Origin: Myxococcales bacterium
GTDB taxonomy: Bacteria > Myxococcota_A > Polyangia > Nannocystales > Nannocystaceae
DNA: 64,000 nt
Direction of reading: 5' to 3'
Assembly (NCBI GenBank): GCA_020633335.1
Contig: JACKDU010000011.1
Coordinates: 1 to 64,000, forward strand
Positions 60,428 through 64,000 of the stretch are shown in pieces. Position 1 is the stretch's first letter; every line of letters begins with the position of its first letter. The notes under the pieces are model-generated. The model was given only the letters and a program-made list of their open reading frames with translations, ran no database searches and was not told the origin of the DNA. The translations under genes and the position numbers were made by a program.

Positions 60428-60445
60428 CCTGTCTTTGTGGTCATG
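60428..60445. repeat. Dispersed palindrome copy, with a second degenerate unit following
   Basis: CCTGTCT-TTGT-GGTCATG (7-4-7), intergenic. The next 25 nt (TGTTGTCC and GGGAACA around ACTTC) form a second imperfect inverted repeat. Confidence 0.6.
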
Positions 60446-60493
60446 TTGTCCACTTCGGGAACATCCTGCGGTGGGCGCTGTCTCTCTCGGATC

Positions 60494-61615
60494 GTGCCGC
60501 CGCTCCGCGCCCCCGCGCTCGTCCTCGCGCTCGCCCTGCTCCTCGAGCCCGGGCTGGCGCGCGCCTGCTCCTGCATGATCCTCGATCATCCGACCCTGGA
60601 GGGCTGCCAGGGGGCGCGTCGGGTCTTCGCCGGGCGGGTGGGCGAGTACGCGTGGCCGACGGCGCTCCGGGCGAGTGCGGATCGCTCGGTGGAGATCAAC
60701 CTCGACGTCGACGCGGTCTGGCGCGGCGAGGTCCCGACGCGCCTCGTGGTCGAGACCGATCCCCTCGGCGGTCCGGGCTCGTGCACGATCTATCCGTCAC
60801 CGGGGGAGCGATTCGTCGTCTGTGACGGCCGGGAGGGGGCCGCCGAGCCGGCGCTCGGGTTCTGCCACGGGCCGGCCTTCGGCGAGGAGGCCGAGGCGTT
60901 GATCGCCTCCCTCGGCCCGGCCGTCGCTCCGACCGCGCCGATGGCGGCGCGCGTGCCCTGGTGGCGGGATCGGGAGCGCCTCGCGGAGTCGTCCCTCGGG
61001 CTCTCGCTCGTCGGGGTCCCCTTCATCGCCGCGCTCCTCGGCGCCGGTGCGGGCGCGCTCCTCCCCCGTCGGCAGGGCGCGGGCGGCGAGCGTCCGTCGC
61101 GGCGGGGGATCGTCGCGCTGCTGATCGCCGCGCCGATCTTGATGATCGTCGCGCGGCTGGTGCTCCATCGCTTGCTCCCGCCGGAGAACCTCCTCTTCAC
61201 GTGCGTGACGCTCGGTCCGTCGGCGCTCGCGGGGCTCTTCGGGGTGATCTTCGCCTTCCGCATGCAACGTCGGCGGCGCGGGCCTTGGAGTCTCGTGATC
61301 GCCTTCGTCGGTGTCGGCGTCGCGCTCGCGGCCGGCTACACGCGCCTGCACGCGCCAGTACAGGCGGCCGACGCCTTCGCTTGCTCGGAGGCGCGGGCGC
61401 GCGAGTACGTGCGGGCCTACCCGTTCGGCCGCGGCGACGCCGAGCGCGAGGCCTGGGCGAGAGGCGCCCCGGCGTCCTGCGCCGACTGGGGGCTGGGGCG
61501 GATGGAGGTGCCGGGGAGCTCTCCGGTCGTCGGCTTCGCCGACGGCAGCGGCGGATACCTTTGGGTGCGCGGCGGGGAATTCCCGTCGCAGACCTACCTC
61601 TGGGAGCTGCCCTAG
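60494..61615 (+). CDS. Membrane protein with N-terminal Cys-Ser-Cys (NTR/TIMP-like) domain
   Basis: This 373-aa protein from GTG 60494 has a signal peptide ending LARA, so the mature chain starts CSCMILDHPTLEGCQGARRVFAGRVG. That is the CSC start plus V-F-x-G-R-V pattern of netrin/TIMP-like NTR domains. The domain runs to about residue 140 with further Cys (SCTIYP, VVCDGRE, LGFCHG). Then come three membrane helices with a cytoplasmic Arg-rich loop (about 170-275) and a C-terminal extracytoplasmic tail with a Cys pair. The frame is open to 60437, but codon use there is atypical and overlaps the palindromes. Function unknown; a protease-inhibitor role is only an analogy. Confidence 0.7.
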   Translation: MPPLRAPALVLALALLLEPGLARACSCMILDHPTLEGCQGARRVFAGRVGEYAWPTALRASADRSVEINLDVDAVWRGEVPTRLVVETDPLGGPGSCTIYPSPGERFVVCDGREGAAEPALGFCHGPAFGEEAEALIASLGPAVAPTAPMAARVPWWRDRERLAESSLGLSLVGVPFIAALLGAGAGALLPRRQGAGGERPSRRGIVALLIAAPILMIVARLVLHRLLPPENLLFTCVTLGPSALAGLFGVIFAFRMQRRRRGPWSLVIAFVGVGVALAAGYTRLHAPVQAADAFACSEARAREYVRAYPFGRGDAEREAWARGAPASCADWGLGRMEVPGSSPVVGFADGSGGYLWVRGGEFPSQTYLWELP

Positions 61616-61802
61616 GGCGGCGTTCTCGCGGCCCTCTGCGCGCGCCTGGATCGTGAGCTGCGGCCGTCGTCGCGGAGGCGGTCCGTGCTCCGGACGTGGC
61701 CCGCCCGGTTGGCTCTCCCTCGGGCCGATCGCCGTCGGCGGGGATCGTCAGCAATCGGGCGAAGCACGCGAGATTCAAGGCTTTTCAGATCGTCGCCACG
61801 CT

Positions 61803-61840
61803 CCTTGCACATGCAAGGCGAGCGCGGGCCTGGGCCCGCG
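61803..61840 (+). promoter_or_regulatory. Palindrome and hairpin upstream of the comEA-like gene
   Basis: CCTTGCA-CA-TGCAAGG (61803-61818) is a 7-bp palindrome. CGCGGGCC/GGCCCGCG (61823-61840) is an 8-bp hairpin ending 21 nt before the ATG at 61862. They could be an operator plus a translation-limiting structure. Confidence 0.4.
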
Positions 61841-61861
61841 AGAAAGACGAACGACAAGATC

Positions 61862-62224
61862 ATGAAGAAGCTGATTCAGACCCTCCTCGGCGCCGCCGCC
61901 CTCGCGTCGGCGCTCACCTTCGCCACCCCGGCGTCGGCCGCCCCGGAGCTCTCCGGGCGGATCAACATCAACACCGCGACCGAGGCCGAGCTCGATCTCC
62001 TGCCCGGCGTCGGCCCCTCGATCGCCCACAAGGTGATCACCTACCGCGAGAGCAAGCCCTTCGGCGACATCACCCACCTCCTGCGGATCAAGGGGATCGG
62101 TCGCAAGACCTTCGCCAAGCTCAAGCCCTTCCTCTCGATCGACGGCGCGACCACCCTCCACGTCGTCGACGGCGACGGCGGCGGCGGGGCGGACGACGCG
62201 AAGGCGGGCGGCGACGCCGACTAG
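61862..62224 (+). CDS. ComEA-like helix-hairpin-helix DNA-binding protein
   Basis: This 120-aa exported protein has a signal peptide (MKKLIQTLLGAAALASALTF, cleavage near ASA-A). The helix-hairpin-helix core ININTATEAELDLLPGVGPSIAHKVITYRESKPFGDITHLLRIKGIGRKTFAKLKPFLSI-type pattern (about 33-95) matches ComEA, the periplasmic DNA receptor of natural transformation. A Gly/Asp tail follows. ComEA-like proteins bind incoming double-stranded DNA in the periplasm. No other competence gene is in the window. Confidence in the fold is high; a competence role is inferred. Confidence 0.88.
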   Translation: MKKLIQTLLGAAALASALTFATPASAAPELSGRININTATEAELDLLPGVGPSIAHKVITYRESKPFGDITHLLRIKGIGRKTFAKLKPFLSIDGATTLHVVDGDGGGGADDAKAGGDAD

Positions 62225-62284
62225 AGCGCCGAGGCCGAGCGGCCGCGGCCTGCGTTTGCACGCGGGGCGCGGCCGCAGATCGAC

Positions 62285-62427
62285 CCCTGGGAGGGGCGAG
62301 CGCCGGCCGCGGAGGGTGGGTCCGATCGTCAGCGGTGATCCGGGCTGCGCGAACGAGGCGCAGGCGCAGCCCGGGCCCGATCTTCGATCGGCCCCACCCT
62401 CCGCGGCCGGCGCTCGCCCCTCCAGGG
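62285..62427. repeat. Long inverted repeat with nested hairpin
   Basis: The left arm 62285-62328 and right arm 62385-62427 pair over 43-44 nt with one mismatch and one bulged base. Inside, CCGGGCTGCGC/GCGCAGCCCGG (62340-62350 with 62364-62374) forms an 11-bp stem. The element separates the comEA-like gene from the next lipoprotein gene and ends 10 nt before that gene's putative -10 box. Confidence 0.85.
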
Positions 62428-62436
62428 AAAAGCCGC

Positions 62437-62442
62437 TAAGGT
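62437..62442 (+). promoter_or_regulatory. Putative leaderless -10 box (TAAGGT)
   Basis: TAAGGT ends 9 nt before the GTG at 62452, with no ribosome site. It lies just downstream of the long inverted repeat. Confidence 0.4.
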
Positions 62443-62451
62443 TCCGCCCGC

Positions 62452-63567
62452 GTGCGCTCCTCTGCCCTGCCAACCCGCGTCCTGGCCGCGTTCCTGGTCG
62501 GCGCCAGCCTCGGCGGGTGCCGGGGCGCGGCGACCCGCCCGCCCTACTCGATCGGCGCCGCGCCGGCCCCCGATCTCCTCCTCGCCGCGGCCAGCCCCGC
62601 GCTCGACGGGATCCGGGTCTCGGCGGCGAAGATCCGCCTCGGCCGCGGGATCGCCGGCAACCTGATGATGATCGCCCAGCGCCCCGATCGCTTCTCCGGG
62701 CAGATCCAGATCTCGGGGAAGGAGCTGGTCTCGCTCGCCTTCCACGAGGAGGGCTACGCGCTCCGCTACGTCGCCGGCGAGGGGCTGCCGGCGGGCTTCT
62801 ACAGCGGCCCGCCCTCGGAGTGTGCGATCGCCGAGCTCCTCGGCGTGCCGATGGCCCCGCGCGAGCTCATCGCCCTGATCCTCGGCGGCGCCCCCCTCCT
62901 GCCGGGCAAGGCCGAGGTGATCGATCAGGGCTGGGATCGCCGCGAGGGCCACGAGATCCTCCGCCTCCGCAGCGGCGAGCTCGAGGAGGAGCTGCGCTTC
63001 GCCTGGCTCGGCGATCGCTGGTGGCCGGTCGGCGCGTCGCTCTACCGCCGCCGCGGCGCCGAGCTCCTGTGGATCTGGACGGTCCTCCACGAGGACCCGC
63101 GCGCCGTCGACGGCGCCACCCTGCCGAGCAAGACGGTGATCACCCGCCCGGACGGCCGCCGCAAGCAGAAGGTGACGATCACCTACAAGGCCCAGGAGCC
63201 CAACCCCGCGGTCCTCGCCGCCGCCGATGACTCTGGCGGTGACGACACCGGCTGGGAGGACGACGGCGGCTGGGAGGGCGAGGGCGAGGGCAATGGCGAC
63301 GGCGGCTGGGAGAGCGGCGGCGAGGGCCCCGGGGACGGCGGTGGCGGCTGGGAGAGCGGCGGCGAGGGTGGTGAAGGCGCGGCCGCGGGAGCAGGCGGCG
63401 CGGGCGAAGGCGCCACGCCGGCGAGCGAGCCCGCGCCCAAGCCCGCGAGCAAGCCCGCGAGCAAGCCCGCGAAGCCGACGAAGCCGGCGATCCCCTCGCT
63501 CTTCACGCTGACCGGCGACGGCCTCCCGGATCGCGGCAACCTCTGCCGCTATCACAGGCACTCGTGA
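62452..63567 (+). CDS. Outer-membrane lipoprotein-like protein (DUF4292/LolB-like fold)
   Basis: This 371-aa lipoprotein has lipobox SLGGC. Residues 40-260 alternate strands in the DUF4292/LolA-LolB style: an AKIRLGRGIAGNLMMIAQRPDRFSG stretch, then a region with LLGVPMAPRELIALILGG, then DGATLPSKTVITRPDGRRKQKVTITYKA. The C-terminal 110 residues are low complexity (Gly/Glu/Asp/Trp repeats, then Lys-Pro-Ala-Ser repeats). It may carry hydrophobic ligands at the outer membrane, by fold analogy. GTG start; the stop TGA overlaps the GTG of the next gene (GTGA), so the two are coupled. Confidence 0.8.
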   Translation: MRSSALPTRVLAAFLVGASLGGCRGAATRPPYSIGAAPAPDLLLAAASPALDGIRVSAAKIRLGRGIAGNLMMIAQRPDRFSGQIQISGKELVSLAFHEEGYALRYVAGEGLPAGFYSGPPSECAIAELLGVPMAPRELIALILGGAPLLPGKAEVIDQGWDRREGHEILRLRSGELEEELRFAWLGDRWWPVGASLYRRRGAELLWIWTVLHEDPRAVDGATLPSKTVITRPDGRRKQKVTITYKAQEPNPAVLAAADDSGGDDTGWEDDGGWEGEGEGNGDGGWESGGEGPGDGGGGWESGGEGGEGAAAGAGGAGEGATPASEPAPKPASKPASKPAKPTKPAIPSLFTLTGDGLPDRGNLCRYHRHS

Positions 63568-64000
63568 CATCTAGCCCGCTCCTCTTCCACGGCGCCACCT
63601 TCGACCTCGTCGGTCAAAGGCCGCTCCTCTCGCCCGCGCTGGCGGCGGAGATCGAGCGCGTCGAGGCGCGGCTCGGCTGGCAGCTGCCGGCCTCGGTCCG
63701 CGAGTGGTACTCGATCGTCGGGATCGACGAATTCCGCGAGGAGTTCAGCACCCCCAACTTCCAGGTCGCGCTCGCGCGGCTCGGCGTCGATGACGACGAT
63801 GACGAGCTCCTCGCCGAGCGACCGGAGCTCGTGCGCTTCATGGACGAGAACCAGGGCGTCGGCGCCTGGGCCTTCGACCGCGCGAGCGGCGCGGATCCCC
63901 GGGTCTTCGCGCAGTCGGACGGCGGCGAGCCCTGGGACGACTCCGGCCTCCGCTTCGCGGAGTTTCAGTTTGAGCACACGGTCGAGTACCTCACCTACTT
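63564..64000 (+). CDS. SUKH (SMI1/KNR4)-like protein, cut by window end
   Basis: From GTG 63564 the frame stays open to the window end (145 codons). The segment AAEIERVEARLGWQLPASVREWYSIVG (about residues 28-54) is the signature start of SMI1/KNR4/SUKH domains, and the following acidic strands with FRE, WAFD and DDSGLRFAEFQFE fit the family. SUKH proteins are often immunity proteins against polymorphic toxins, though many are housekeeping-like. Here it is coupled to a lipoprotein gene rather than to a toxin, so an immunity role is uncertain. Confidence 0.75.
   Translation, partial: MTSSPLLFHGATFDLVGQRPLLSPALAAEIERVEARLGWQLPASVREWYSIVGIDEFREEFSTPNFQVALARLGVDDDDDELLAERPELVRFMDENQGVGAWAFDRASGADPRVFAQSDGGEPWDDSGLRFAEFQFEHTVEYLTY

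Overview
The window is a very GC-rich chromosome segment (well over 65 % GC, strong G/C bias at third codon positions). Its content points to a myxobacterium (Myxococcota; a Nannocystis/Polyangiales-type genome fits best). The signs are many secreted lipoproteins with Ser/Thr/Gly/Asp linkers after the lipobox, proteins with CGDG..EECD cysteine repeats, a Ser/Thr kinase fused to a TPR array, and a PAAR-Rhs effector. No taxonomic marker gene is present, so the assignment is inference.

Layout. 0-8.5 kb, minus strand: a type VI secretion tip module (vgrG, a helical-repeat protein, a PAAR-Rhs protein whose toxin tail is short or absent). 8.7-11.9 kb: two lipoproteins and a MAPEG membrane protein. 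11.9-13.8 kb, minus strand: a two-gene Septu defence system (ptuA ATPase, ptuB HNH nuclease). 13.8-17.0 kb: proC, a protein with cysteine at every third residue, a Cys-rich lipoprotein, a small membrane protein and tRNA-Arg(TCG). 17.2-25.2 kb: a membrane-anchored subtilase, a Cys-repeat lipoprotein, an N-formylglutamate amidohydrolase-like protein, metF, a MepA-like murein endopeptidase, a gene-free lower-GC stretch and a lipoprotein. 25.4-27.1 kb: a small TolQ/MotA-like membrane protein next to an ECF sigma factor carrying its own N-terminal membrane helix. 27.2-35.1 kb, minus strand: an RND efflux operon (one adaptor, two different permeases). 35.4-37.6 kb: an aldo-keto reductase/polynucleotide-kinase-like/HAD-phosphatase fusion. 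37.7-41.0 kb: a coupled SDR, methyltransferase and sensor/barrel-protein operon. 41.1-44.0 kb: an HsdR-N-like protein and a TPR lipoprotein. 44.1-48.1 kb: the hen1-pnkp RNA-repair operon. 48.2-55.5 kb, minus strand: a kinase-TPR protein, PhoD phosphatase, alpha/beta hydrolase and a lipoprotein. 55.6-64.0 kb: a large pre-peptidase-C-domain protein, a GH114-like lipoprotein, a cytochrome c lipoprotein, an NTR/TIMP-like membrane protein, a ComEA-like protein, a DUF4292-like lipoprotein and a SUKH-like gene cut by the window end.

Themes. Conflict and repair genes are well represented: type VI tip, Septu, HsdR-N-like protein, Hen1-Pnkp, AKR-kinase-HAD fusion and SUKH-like protein. Four genes (39.28, 44.44, 45.71 and 54.43 kb) are each restored by a one-base change in a homopolymer or short repeat. 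That suggests consensus indel errors, or less likely real decay, and the annotation is given both as read and as repaired.

Across the window two non-coding patterns recur. One is an 18-nt dispersed palindrome (7-nt arms, always a 4-nt spacer, core TGWCY-N4-RGWCA), enriched between genes. The other is a TAnnnT box placed 6-13 nt before many start codons without a Shine-Dalgarno, suggesting leaderless transcription. A 43-44-bp inverted repeat sits at 62.3 kb.
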